A stretch of 64,000 nt of DNA. Source: CG2-30-36-16 sp964372115 (GTDB taxonomy: Bacteria; Bacteroidota; Ignavibacteria; Ignavibacteriales; Ignavibacteriaceae). The translations under genes were made by a program, and so were the position numbers. Under the pieces are notes generated by a model. The model made no database searches. It was given only the letters and a program-made list of their open reading frames with translations, and was not told where the DNA came from. Every line of letters starts with the position of its first letter. Positions within the stretch are counted from its first letter, which is position 1. Shown here piece after piece: positions 8,173 through 17,270 of this stretch. The stretch spans positions 54,478 to 118,477 of the forward strand of contig CAYJPN010000014.1 of the NCBI GenBank assembly GCA_964372115.1, written 5' to 3'.

Positions 8173-10986
8173 TTATGTAATTATCTGAAACTCATCAATA
8201 TAATTCTGGAAGGATCCACCGTCTAAAAATGTAACATTTTTGTTCAAAGTAAGCTTGGATTTTACTTTATACTCACCGTTAACAATAATAAAAATCTTAT
8301 CGACGTTTTTATTTTTTTCAATCAACTCAATAAAATCTTTTATTGATGTTGCTGGCAAGTCCGGATTGGCATAACATGCGGCAACCATATTAATTTGTTT
8401 GTTTTTTCCAATAGAAGAACCTTGAATGATAACCTTTTCTTCTTTTGCTGTCCGATCAACTTTTAAAGCTTTATAACCGAGTATAGTAAAAAAAACTTTT
8501 GTTTGTTCAAAAAATTTTTCGGGCGCAGCTATACAGGCAGGGTCCTTTACCGCCGGTCTTACACGACTTTCATCTTTTTCTACAATCCCAAGTATTTCAA
8601 GCCATTCATCATCCCGTATTAATTTAGTTAAGGCTTCGGCAGATAAAGACTCAATAATATTTTTTTCGAGTAAACCTTTGTGGGCTAATTTTATTTTCAG
8701 TTTTTCTTCGAATGTATTTCTTACAAGGTAATTGTAAACATTAAGATTTGTTACTTTTATTTTTTTATCTTCCGGGTGGTTTACCCTGTTTTCAATCTGC
8801 CAGTGTGTAACAGGGTTCCACCACTGGTCGAAATGAATAACGTAAGGAACTTCGGCAATATTTTCGCGCACACCGGCAGCTCTAAGACCCGCAAGGAAAA
8901 CCTGGATGTTTTTGTCTTTTCTAAAATTTAATATTGCAATTTCCATTTCGGGCACTGTCATACCTGCAAGATAAGAAGAATATTTTATACCTTTTTCCTG
9001 CAAGATGTTCTCTATTTTTTGTGTACCGAATTTATCGTACTGAGTAAAAATCAAAACTTTTTGTCCGCTGCCCAGAATCAAATCAAGATGTTTAATAAGC
9101 AGAGCCGCTTTCGGACTGTTTATATTTTCACCGACAAAATTGCAAATTTGTTTTAGCTGATGAAGGAGAAAAAATACTTTTGCTTGAAAACGATATGGAT
9201 TGCCAGAAGAATACAACTCCCCAATCTGCGTGCGCGCATTTGATAGAGCGACATTATATTCGTATTGTTGTTCCCCATCAAGCTCAAGCCATACGTCCTG
9301 CCGGAGAACATCAGGTATGCTTTCAGTTACTTCTTCTTTTTTTCTCTCGTGCCTATTTTCGAATACGGCATCTATCTCTACAGAAACTTTTTTATCGAAT
9401 TTAAAAATGTTAGCGATATTACTGTAAGGTAAACTTGAAGTAAACCAAAAGTTTTTCGGATTAACAATTCTTACAAAATGGTTTAAATACTTTTCTTTTT
9501 CAAATTCCTGAACTTCATCAACAATTATGCAGTCATATGCTGCAAGGTATTTACCATCCGATAAAGTTTCCACAAGGTCATCTTTAAAATGACGGAAATT
9601 AATAATGTTAAAATAAACAGGCGCCTGCCATTTCTCTCTTCGTTCTTGTCTATCACCATCAATAATTTTTATTTCTACTGCTGGAAACCATTTATTTAAA
9701 TGACCGAACCAACCGATATGTTCGCCGGTTGCGTCGCTTAGTTTAGAATCACCTAGGGTTTCTTCAGGAGCAATTATTAAAACACGCTTTAGCTGATGCG
9801 TTTTATTCAAAACTTTTAAGGCGGCACAAACTTCTACAGTTTTGCCCATCCCAAGTTGTTCACAAATTAATCCGTGCTTATTTTCTACAAGAAATAATGA
9901 TGCGGCTTCCTGGTAAGTGTATAGATTCTTAAATATTTCTTTTTGTTCTTCGTTTCCCAAATTTATTTTAGGTTCCAATATCATTTCGGTTTTATCATTA
10001 AGCAAATTGCGCGTATGTATATTATCGAAAGTTGCTGTTAAATTTTCAATTATGTTGCGAATATATGAAATTTTGGAACCAGATAAAGTAATGATATCCT
10101 TCACACCGCTTAATAAGCAGCTCTTTATTGATGATAACGGGTACAAAGTTGTGCTAAAATTGTTGCCGATAGGCAATAATATATTGCCGTTCTTGAGCGT
10201 TGTATTTATTTCTATACTTTTTGCGCGGTAAACTTTCGGATTGTTTTCGAGTGAATTAAATAATATTTGGGAATGTTCCGAATTGAATTGAACTGCGTTA
10301 TTCTCACTTCTTAATATTTCAACATTATGGATTATAGTGTTCAACGAAGCAAGATAGTCGGTAATATCGGGCACTTTTAAGTTAAAATTCGGTGTATTTT
10401 TAATTTTTGCATAACTATAAAGATCAATATTTTTTGTTGCTAAACGAGAGTAATGGAACTTTATTAAACTTGTGTCCGCGTTATACAAAATGAATTCATA
10501 CTTATCAGCGGTAATATTCATATCAAAAAAGAAACGATCTAATCTCTTTGTACTGGTTTGCGGGAAGATTGTTTTATAATTTCCCCTGAAGTTAATTATA
10601 TACTCAATTGAGTTTTTATTCCGTTTTTGGGTGAAAGAGAAGAAGTTTTCCGTCTGTTCAAAAGCGGGTAGTCCAACCTTTTTTACTGCGGGTTTTCCCG
10701 AACCGAAATAAACTGCGTTTGTTTTTGTTGGGAGAATTAAAAATATTTTACTTACTTTCGGTAACCGTGCCTTGAAGAGCTTCGGTTTATAGAATGATGA
10801 TTCGGGAATAACCATCCATTTGTTTAGGCGCGATGTTTCCATCAACCTATAGATTAGCGGCGGCAGTTCATAATATTCAGGAGCGGCTCCCAATCGAAGC
10901 CATTTATGCCAGTGAAACTGTTCCGGAATATCTAACGATGAAACAGAGGACGCGGCTTTTTTTCGCAGTGTTTTTGTTAGGGACAC
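8173..10986 (-). CDS. SNF2-type superfamily 2 helicase with C-terminal nuclease-fold-like domain
   Basis: A 937-residue ATPase of the SNF2/RapA kind. An N-terminal ~345 residues of unrecognised sequence precede the helicase core: Walker A around 376-383 (EQLGMGKT), DEVQ box at 490-493, and a typical SNF2 C-lobe (QWWNPVTHWQIENRVNHPED then YNYLVRNTFEEKL). Residues ~830-937 resemble an Mrr/restriction-endonuclease-like fold (FFxxLGY start, a FIELIEKN...DKIFIIVNGEY strand pattern, then FLDGGSFQNYI), but the D-(E/Q)xK catalytic set is not evident, so it may be a degenerate nuclease or DNA-binding domain. The start is GTG, overlapping the TAG stop of the upstream gene by one base (TAGTG), which implies translational coupling. 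The role, whether defence, repair or transcription recycling, is not determined. Confidence 0.8.
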   Translation of the reverse strand: MSLTKTLRKKAASSVSSLDIPEQFHWHKWLRLGAAPEYYELPPLIYRLMETSRLNKWMVIPESSFYKPKLFKARLPKVSKIFLILPTKTNAVYFGSGKPAVKKVGLPAFEQTENFFSFTQKRNKNSIEYIINFRGNYKTIFPQTSTKRLDRFFFDMNITADKYEFILYNADTSLIKFHYSRLATKNIDLYSYAKIKNTPNFNLKVPDITDYLASLNTIIHNVEILRSENNAVQFNSEHSQILFNSLENNPKVYRAKSIEINTTLKNGNILLPIGNNFSTTLYPLSSIKSCLLSGVKDIITLSGSKISYIRNIIENLTATFDNIHTRNLLNDKTEMILEPKINLGNEEQKEIFKNLYTYQEAASLFLVENKHGLICEQLGMGKTVEVCAALKVLNKTHQLKRVLIIAPEETLGDSKLSDATGEHIGWFGHLNKWFPAVEIKIIDGDRQERREKWQAPVYFNIINFRHFKDDLVETLSDGKYLAAYDCIIVDEVQEFEKEKYLNHFVRIVNPKNFWFTSSLPYSNIANIFKFDKKVSVEIDAVFENRHERKKEEVTESIPDVLRQDVWLELDGEQQYEYNVALSNARTQIGELYSSGNPYRFQAKVFFLLHQLKQICNFVGENINSPKAALLIKHLDLILGSGQKVLIFTQYDKFGTQKIENILQEKGIKYSSYLAGMTVPEMEIAILNFRKDKNIQVFLAGLRAAGVRENIAEVPYVIHFDQWWNPVTHWQIENRVNHPEDKKIKVTNLNVYNYLVRNTFEEKLKIKLAHKGLLEKNIIESLSAEALTKLIRDDEWLEILGIVEKDESRVRPAVKDPACIAAPEKFFEQTKVFFTILGYKALKVDRTAKEEKVIIQGSSIGKNKQINMVAACYANPDLPATSIKDFIELIEKNKNVDKIFIIVNGEYKVKSKLTLNKNVTFLDGGSFQNYIDEFQIIT

Positions 10987-11519
10987 TATTCACCGGTTTT
11001 TTGGAGATGCACCTGCTCGCATGCAATTTTAAGGCGCTCAAACGGTTCCAATAAGTTTCTGCTATCTGCAAAGTTTTTTAATTTGTCATTGATGTCGGGC
11101 AGTTCATCGACGAACTTTTTTGAAGTATCAATAAAAACACTCGATCCGTTATCACCGCTAATTTTTAACGCACCGTTGTTGTTTTTGGCGGCAGCATTAC
11201 TTAAGCCGTTATCAATAATTCTTACAACACGAACTCCCTGCTTAAAATTAACACCCAGAAATAATGCATCGCGCACCAATATTAAATCAATCTGTTCATT
11301 TATGGCGCTTAGAAGAGGAACAGATACAAGTTCAACCAGAATGTGCTCCATCAAAACATCGCCATAAAGAGTTTTTTGAAAATTGGTTGGTTTGATTGGC
11401 GCTGTCACCCGGAATTCTAAAGGTTTTGTGTCCGAATCGGTAACCAAGATAGCACCCATTATTCCTTCGTTATTTTCGAGTGTATATGTCTCTAAAAATG
11501 CGAGTTTGGATATTTCCAT
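10986..11519 (-). CDS. unrecognised protein coupled to the SNF2-type helicase
   Basis: A 177-residue soluble protein that I do not recognise. It has no signal peptide or membrane segment. The N-terminal half alternates beta-strand-like stretches (GIMGAILVTDSD, LEFRVTAPIKPT, LILVRDALFLGV); the C-terminal third is helical and charged. Its stop codon overlaps the GTG start of the downstream helicase by one base, so the two are made from one message in linked amounts and very probably act together, for example as a partner or specificity subunit. It is first in the operon, with about 280 bases of intergenic DNA upstream. Function is inferred only from that coupling. Confidence 0.75.
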   Translation of the reverse strand: MEISKLAFLETYTLENNEGIMGAILVTDSDTKPLEFRVTAPIKPTNFQKTLYGDVLMEHILVELVSVPLLSAINEQIDLILVRDALFLGVNFKQGVRVVRIIDNGLSNAAAKNNNGALKISGDNGSSVFIDTSKKFVDELPDINDKLKNFADSRNLLEPFERLKIACEQVHLQKTGE

Positions 11520-11760
11520 AAAATCTCCGGATAAATATAAATCATACTAATATTGCGCTTTCACTTCCCCTTACAAAAAACTCATGAATGAAATGACAAG
11601 TATAATGCCACAAAGCAGATATTAAAAAATCATGCTTTTTACATCTTTTTTTTTTCTACTTTGTGTTCCCGGTAAATATTACTTCTCAATATTACTTTTA
11701 TGGTAAGTATGTTTACAGATTTGAAGTTTTGGCAGTCTTTTTTTTGAAGATATTTTTAGT

Positions 11761-11786
11761 AGAGCGGCATATGATGATGCCGCTCT
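11761..11786. terminator. terminator-like stem-loop downstream of S46 peptidase
   Basis: Perfect 10-bp stem AGAGCGGCAT / ATGCCGCTCT with a 6-base loop, 16 bases past the stop of the minus-strand peptidase gene. The T-run (TTATTTTTTTT) lies on the plus-strand side, so in sequence it looks like a plus-strand intrinsic terminator; it may still stop the minus-strand transcript. The rest of 11520-11760 shows no gene. Confidence 0.6.
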
Positions 11787-11802
11787 AACTTATTTTTTTT
11801 GT

Positions 11803-13983
11803 TTATAATTTTACACCCATTTCTTTTATTAGAAAATCAGCGCCGCCAACTTTTTCGGTTACCCACAAAACATAGCGAATATCCACCCCGATAGATCGGC
11901 TGTAATCTTCACTCCAGGCAAAGTCGTTTATAGTCGCTTCAAATGCACGGTCGAAGTTTACGCCAATTAGTTCGCCATACGCATTTAATATCGGGCTGCC
12001 GGAGTTACCGCCGCTTGTATCGGTATTATATAAAATGGCTACCGGCACATCATTTAATTTTTTGTTTTTAAACTTTCCGAAATCTTTTTTGTTATAAAGT
12101 TCTTTTACTTTTTTATTTAGTTTATAGTCGCCGTTTTCTTCTCCCTTTTCAATAACACCGCTGAGTGTCGTTATCGGCTTGTAATAAACCGCGTCAACTG
12201 GCGTATAACCCCTAACATAACCGTAGGTTAAGCGCAAAGTGCTGTTGGCGTCGGGGACAAATGCTTTATTAAGCCACGCTTTTTTTGCATCCATAAATTC
12301 GGCAAGTAATATGTTTAGTTCTCCCTGGCGCATTTTAGCTTGTTCTTCTATTTGTTTTTTTTCATCATTTATTTTCGAAACAAATTGAAGCATCGGATCA
12401 TCAAACTCTTTTAATTCCTCATCCGATTTTTCAAACAACGCTTTGTAATCTTCCAGGTTGTTTATTATTGAGTTTGAAACCATATCATCGACATAATTAG
12501 ATAGTTTTTCTTTTGTATTTTCTTCATCAAAAATATCTTCAAAAGAAGTTAGTTTTTTACCCTCGGGAAAAGAAGTAAAATCATCCAGCATTTTTATGAT
12601 AATTTTTTTATCGAGTTCAGAGTAGTAGAAGCTGTAAATATCGTCTATTTGTTTCATCAAATCAGCACGTCCCTCTGCTTTGAAGATTGATAATCTATCC
12701 GATTCCGGTTTAGCAATTTGTTCCCGGTAATCGTAAAGCAGCGCCGCTAACCTCATTGATGAGGCGTGCCGTGTAATTTGAGAAAGGAATAAAGGTACGC
12801 GACCGAGCTGCATTATTTCTTTGTACACCGCATCTATTTTGCCAAGCACATCGCCATACTTTTCTTTCAACTTCGAATCGTTATCAATAAAACGCTGGAG
12901 TTCTATTTCTTCTTTTTGTTTTTTCTCAACAAGGTTCAACCGGCTGAGTCCTTTTAATTTTCCGCGATAGTTCTTTTCTGTGTTGGCGAGTCCTTTTACT
13001 CTCGATGCAAATTTGAGAGCAAACCCGGGATCACCGGCGCCCCGTTCTTCAAAAAGGTTTATCTCCCATGAAAATAGATCTTGTATATATGGTAGCTGGT
13101 AATCCTGCTGCATAACCAAAAACTGCGAAGGTTGATGCCTAAATGTTCTGCCCGGATAACCAAGAATAAATATAAAATCACCTTCATCAACACCGCTTGC
13201 ATTTACTTTTAAAAACTTTTTTGGTTTGAATGGTACGTTTCCTTTTGAATATTCAGCCGGACTGCCATCGGCAGCAACATATGCACGGATAAACGAAAAA
13301 TCGCCGGTGTGGCGCGGCCATACCCAGTTATCGGATTCTCCGCCGAACTCCCCTATATCGCGCGGGGGTATATAAACCAATCGAACATCTTTTATAACCT
13401 GATATTTAAATAATATATACGACTGTCCGGTAAACATTTCGCTCACTTCAGCTTCAATGCCGGGTTCTTTTTCTTCAGCAGCTTTTTTTATTTCTTTTAC
13501 TTTTTTACGAATAGCCTCCGTGCGTTTCGAAACATCATCCGACTCATTTGCCGCCTGAAGCACCTGGTCAGATACATCCTCATATCCAACGGTTATGCGG
13601 CAGATCATTCCCTGCGCTGGAATTTCTTCTTCGCGGGTTTTTGCAATAAAACCGTTTTCGAGATAATTATTTTCGGTTGTGCTTGCGCGTGTAACCGCAC
13701 CGAAAGAACAATGATGATTTGTTATAATTAATCCTTCGTCAGATATAAATGAACCTGTGCAACCACCGACATTTACAAGAGCATCAATAAGACTAACACC
13801 GCTTGGGTTATAAACTTCATCAATGTCTATTTTTAATCCGGCTTTTTTCAGATCGAGTTTTCTTATTTCACTCAACGGATACATCCCCTCGTCCGGTTTG
13901 AATGGAACCATCGCTGTTAGGGTTAAAAATATTACCGCCGCAATAACAGCCGCACTCTGTTTGAAAAGTATATATTTATTCAT
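11803..13983 (-). CDS. S46 family dipeptidyl-peptidase, DPP11-like
   Basis: Exported serine exopeptidase that removes dipeptides from oligopeptides (S46 family, DPP7/DPP11 of Porphyromonas). At 726 residues it is the family's usual length. A signal peptide comes first; the chymotrypsin-fold motifs follow: TNHHC with His at 90-91, SDNWVWPRHTGDF with Asp at 218 and 228, and GGNSGSP with nucleophile Ser661. Eighteen residues after the Ser lies F-D-R with Arg679. In P. gingivalis DPP11 the nucleophile is Ser655 and Arg673 gives Asp/Glu specificity at P1, while DPP7 has Gly there, so I infer acidic-residue specificity. Bacteria using peptides as carbon source carry such enzymes in the periplasm. 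It is a single gene followed by a stem-loop. Confidence 0.92.
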   Translation of the reverse strand: MNKYILFKQSAAVIAAVIFLTLTAMVPFKPDEGMYPLSEIRKLDLKKAGLKIDIDEVYNPSGVSLIDALVNVGGCTGSFISDEGLIITNHHCSFGAVTRASTTENNYLENGFIAKTREEEIPAQGMICRITVGYEDVSDQVLQAANESDDVSKRTEAIRKKVKEIKKAAEEKEPGIEAEVSEMFTGQSYILFKYQVIKDVRLVYIPPRDIGEFGGESDNWVWPRHTGDFSFIRAYVAADGSPAEYSKGNVPFKPKKFLKVNASGVDEGDFIFILGYPGRTFRHQPSQFLVMQQDYQLPYIQDLFSWEINLFEERGAGDPGFALKFASRVKGLANTEKNYRGKLKGLSRLNLVEKKQKEEIELQRFIDNDSKLKEKYGDVLGKIDAVYKEIMQLGRVPLFLSQITRHASSMRLAALLYDYREQIAKPESDRLSIFKAEGRADLMKQIDDIYSFYYSELDKKIIIKMLDDFTSFPEGKKLTSFEDIFDEENTKEKLSNYVDDMVSNSIINNLEDYKALFEKSDEELKEFDDPMLQFVSKINDEKKQIEEQAKMRQGELNILLAEFMDAKKAWLNKAFVPDANSTLRLTYGYVRGYTPVDAVYYKPITTLSGVIEKGEENGDYKLNKKVKELYNKKDFGKFKNKKLNDVPVAILYNTDTSGGNSGSPILNAYGELIGVNFDRAFEATINDFAWSEDYSRSIGVDIRYVLWVTEKVGGADFLIKEMGVKL

Positions 13984-14060
13984 CTCTTCCCTATCGAGTA
14001 ATTGTTTAAAATTTGATTTCCAAAATAAGATTATTTTGTAGAAGCATCAAAATAAATTTG

Positions 14061-14222
14061 ATGGGTAACAGTTTGTGTGATAGAATAAATTTAGTTGAAT
14101 ACTCATTTGCATCCTATGCCGATGATTATCTTTCAAATCGAGATGCAGAAGAGTTTTTTATTGAAATGGCAAGTTCGGGGAAACAATTTCGGTCAAACAT
14201 AAATTCTCTCTTGAATAATTAA
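14061..14222 (+). CDS. possible small protein (53 aa), doubtful
   Basis: A short open frame in the divergent gap between the S46 peptidase and the TonB-type gene: an acidic peptide with a SYADDYLSNRDAEEFF stretch. An upstream in-frame ATG at 14013 is possible. There is no convincing ribosome-binding site and no family I recognise. It ends ~55 bases before a strong plus-strand terminator (14277-14308), which is the only support for it being transcribed. Confidence 0.25.
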   Translation: MGNSLCDRINLVEYSFASYADDYLSNRDAEEFFIEMASSGKQFRSNINSLLNN

Positions 14223-14276
14223 ACACTAGAAAAAACCGGAGCGTTTATTTTAACATGCGCATTCTCGTTTAACCAA

Positions 14277-14308
14277 AAAAGCCGGCATCTGTACAAACGC
14301 CGGCTTTT
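14277..14308 (+). terminator. Rho-independent terminator
   Basis: Stem AAAAGCCGGC / GCCGGCTTTT (10 bp) with a 12-base loop, symmetrical enough to work on both strands. It sits in a gap without a well-supported gene, about 55 bases after the doubtful small frame. Confidence 0.75.
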
Positions 14309-14324
14309 CACTTTTTTATCTAAA

Positions 14325-14432
14325 GGGCATCTCTAAAAACTTTAATTGGCGCTCTTCGAAAAGCCGTTTTGGCAGCTTACTCGTGTTATGTTAGTCAATC
14401 CGTTACTAACGGATTAGTTTTTAGAGGAGCGC
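14325..14432. mobile_element. MITE-like element, copy 1
   Basis: Begins AGGGCATCTCTAAAAACT and ends with the inverted sequence AGTTTTTAGAG (14416-14426). The first ~52 bases (through GGCGCTCTTCGAAAAG and TTTGGCAGC) recur almost exactly at 38034-38084. Near the right end is a palindrome AATCCGTTA-C-TAACGGATT. It contains no open frame. The short size, terminal inverted repeats and second copy suggest a non-autonomous transposable element or IS remnant; no parent transposase is visible in this window. The rest of 13984-14436 holds only the small frame and terminator listed separately. Confidence 0.6.
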
Positions 14433-14436
14433 TAAA

Positions 14437-16875
14437 CTAAAAATCCTCAAACCCTCCGTCTTCGCCGCCATTCATTCCTTTTTTACTTTGGTCTTTATAG
14501 TTGTTGAGGTTTATTCTTAGGTTCAACATAACCATCGGTGACTCGCGGTTAAAGAAATTGTATGTATAAAATCCTTGTCCCTGGCTGGTAAACTCATGTT
14601 TTGCGCCTCCGAATATATCCCGGACCTGCAGTGTTAAAGTAAGAAACCGGTTAAGTAAATCATGCTTTACTGCAACATCAACAGTATTATATCCTTTCAT
14701 ATCCCCCTGTGAAGAAACGGTTGGACTGTTGTACATAAAATTTACCTGAAACTGCGTAGCCTTTGAAATATTAAACATATTTGTCAGTCGGGTGCTCCAG
14801 TTAAAACTGCTTCGCGAAAAGTCCTGGTTGTTCAACATTCCTTCAACCTTGTAGTTATAAAGATTGCCCATCAAATTTATCGTCCAGAAATCGAGCGGAT
14901 CAGCCATCATCATAAACTCGGCTCCGAGTGAATAATCTTTTCCAACATTTTCGGTGGTGTTCATTGTAATGTTTTGGGCATAAACCGAGCGGACTCTTTC
15001 AATTTTATTATTTGTTACTTTGTAATAAAAATCGCTCGATAAATTTACTTTGCCTATGTATGTTTGAAAACCTGTTTCGAAGGCATCAATAAATTCAGGT
15101 AAAAGTCCGGCATTACCGCGTCTTACATTATTAGCATCCATCCAGGTTAAGTATGGTTCAAGTTCCCAGCCATGAGGTCTTTCAATTCGGCGTGTATAAC
15201 TTGCCATTAACTGGGTTAATGCTGAAAATTTGTATGAAAAATGCGCGCTCGGAAAAATATCCCATCTGTCTATATGAAAATTTTGATTCAACTGTACAAG
15301 TGTAACGTCTCTAAAAGTGTACTCGCCTCTTACGCCCCCCTGAAAACCAAAGTTTCCCCATTCATCGCCGTAAATTGAATAAAGCGCAAGTTCAGTTTTT
15401 TTGCTTTCAATTTTGTAACTGTAAAGTGATTGAAACAGATAATCATTTGCTGCCGGGTCATAATCGTACAGTTTATTATCCTCCACCGAAGTTTCGTTTT
15501 CGCCCTCCAGACCTGCTTCAAATTTTCTGTTTTCACCAAGTGGCAGAGTGTAATCAAGTTTTCCTTCAAGTTCGGTTTCAGGCCCGGTTGTACTCGTTTT
15601 TTTTCCGCCGAACTGCGCGCCGTTTGAATAATCGCCCGAAGTTGTGGACTCATCACCATTATGCCCCCCGTATGTAAAGTCAGCCGTTAATTGATGCCCA
15701 GCGGAGTTAAATTTGTGTAAATAACTTGAGTTTATACTAAAGTTGCTGCCGCCATGCCCGCCATCGCTAAAACTGTTGTAGTATGAACTAACAAGATTTG
15801 TATCGTTCCACTCTGCATAATTTGCAGTTCTATTCCGCTGCATTGAGTGATTACCGATTCTAGTACTAAAACCAAGAATATCGTCATCACCAAGAGAGAA
15901 TTCTAATCCGCCCCTTAGTCCGTAAGAAATTCTTCCCCATTGCATTGTACCATCTGAATTCTGAAATGTAGTAACATTTTGAAAAGTTAATCTTCTCTCT
16001 GCCCTTGTTGTGCCCGGCATAAAACGCCGGTTGTAATCGAGCCCAAAATTATATTTTATTGATGGTGTTTTATATTCAAGAATAAAATCACCGCCGTACT
16101 TATCATCTAAACCTGCATTAGCGTTTATAACGCCGCTAAGCCCTAAGTTTTGATTTTTTTTCATAAGAATGTTTATAATTCCTGCTGTCCCTTCCGGGTC
16201 GTACTTTGCAGAGGGATTTGTAATAATTTCAATTTTATCAATGGAACTTGCAGGGATTTGCTGCAAAATATCCTGTGCATCAATAATTGAAGGACGACTG
16301 TCAATCAGCACAGTAAAACTTCCACTGCCGCGTAAACTAACATTTCCCTCAATATCTACTGTAACCGAAGGAATGTTTTCAAGCACATCGGCAGCATTGC
16401 CCGAAACCACTGTTGGCATCTGGCTGACATCCACAACTTTTTTATCTATTTGGTAAGTAACCGGTGAACGGGTTCCTTCAACAATTACGTTTTCTAAATT
16501 AATAGCAGATGGAGTAATTAATACTTTACCGACATTTACCATTTTATTTTGGGGAGTTATGGTTATTTCATCCAATGTTTTTTTCTCATATCCCATAAAT
16601 TGAATATCGAGATAATATTTACCAGGTCGAATAGCGCTTAGTGTAAATAAGCCGTTTTTATCAGTAATAGTGCCGGTAAATTGAACCGAATCGGAAGAAG
16701 TGTATAAAACAATGTTTGCATATTCAATTGGAACTTCAGCTTTGGAATCCAGCACTTCGCCTTTTATTTCGCCGCCGTTCATCCCCTTACGAAAATCGGG
16801 GCGCTGCTGAGCGCTGATTTTAATATCAATAATGGATAATAAAATAATTGTAATAAGTATTAATCTGATTTTCAT
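14437..16875 (-). CDS. TonB-dependent receptor-like outer-membrane protein
   Basis: An 812-residue outer-membrane beta-barrel of the Bacteroidota type. After a signal peptide comes a CarboxypepD-regulatory-like beta-sandwich (about residues 36-115: GEVLDSKAEVPIEYANIVL, GKYYLDIQFMGYEKK), then a plug domain (ADVLENIPSVTVDIEGNVSLRG, then IITNPSAKYDPEGTAGIINI), then ~550 residues of barrel strands. This is the OMP_b-brl_3 kind of receptor; the substrate is unknown. An oddity is that the motif K-G-M-N-G-G-E occurs right after the signal peptide and again at the extreme C-terminus, which ends in an acidic/Gly tail (GEDGGFEDF) instead of the usual aromatic barrel end. It is apparently a single gene, with a 395-base gap upstream. 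Confidence 0.88.
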   Translation of the reverse strand: MKIRLILITIILLSIIDIKISAQQRPDFRKGMNGGEIKGEVLDSKAEVPIEYANIVLYTSSDSVQFTGTITDKNGLFTLSAIRPGKYYLDIQFMGYEKKTLDEITITPQNKMVNVGKVLITPSAINLENVIVEGTRSPVTYQIDKKVVDVSQMPTVVSGNAADVLENIPSVTVDIEGNVSLRGSGSFTVLIDSRPSIIDAQDILQQIPASSIDKIEIITNPSAKYDPEGTAGIINILMKKNQNLGLSGVINANAGLDDKYGGDFILEYKTPSIKYNFGLDYNRRFMPGTTRAERRLTFQNVTTFQNSDGTMQWGRISYGLRGGLEFSLGDDDILGFSTRIGNHSMQRNRTANYAEWNDTNLVSSYYNSFSDGGHGGSNFSINSSYLHKFNSAGHQLTADFTYGGHNGDESTTSGDYSNGAQFGGKKTSTTGPETELEGKLDYTLPLGENRKFEAGLEGENETSVEDNKLYDYDPAANDYLFQSLYSYKIESKKTELALYSIYGDEWGNFGFQGGVRGEYTFRDVTLVQLNQNFHIDRWDIFPSAHFSYKFSALTQLMASYTRRIERPHGWELEPYLTWMDANNVRRGNAGLLPEFIDAFETGFQTYIGKVNLSSDFYYKVTNNKIERVRSVYAQNITMNTTENVGKDYSLGAEFMMMADPLDFWTINLMGNLYNYKVEGMLNNQDFSRSSFNWSTRLTNMFNISKATQFQVNFMYNSPTVSSQGDMKGYNTVDVAVKHDLLNRFLTLTLQVRDIFGGAKHEFTSQGQGFYTYNFFNRESPMVMLNLRINLNNYKDQSKKGMNGGEDGGFEDF

Positions 16876-17270
16876 CGATATCCTGTGTTATCATAAAAAG
16901 AAATTTATCAACCATTAAACAATTTTTCTGTTCAAGAAGTTTAATAAGGAGCCAATTAAAAATTAATCAGCCATTGGAAGTACATTCCCGTATAAATAAT
17001 TGGATGGAAAATGGGCAAAACTGTACAGTATTACAACCTGAAATTACCTCCCCTGACTCAAAAACAACTAAACAAGTAAATATTTTTCTAAATGAAAATT
17101 TACTATTTTTACACTGCTAATCTTCCAAAAGGATTACTTAATTTTATCAGAAAATATTCGATTATTAAATGTAGTCAGTTTGCTATCTGACCACTCTTTT
17201 TATCAGTTTTGTGATTTAATTGGTTAAACCAATTAACACATGATGAATCTCACTTAATTAATATATATAT
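16876..17270. other. intergenic region between divergent genes
   Basis: AT-rich gap between the outer-membrane receptor (minus) and the PAS kinase (plus). I see no gene or RNA; the only clear structure is the 21-base palindrome at 17216-17236. Promoters for both genes must lie here. Confidence 0.6.
17216..17236. promoter_or_regulatory. 21-base perfect palindrome, candidate operator
   Basis: TTAATTGGTT and its exact complement AACCAATTAA flank a single A, ending 34 bases before the kinase start codon. A perfect dyad of this length fits a dimeric regulator site. With only 10-bp AT-rich arms and no T-tract, a terminator is unlikely. The binding protein is unknown. Confidence 0.5.
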
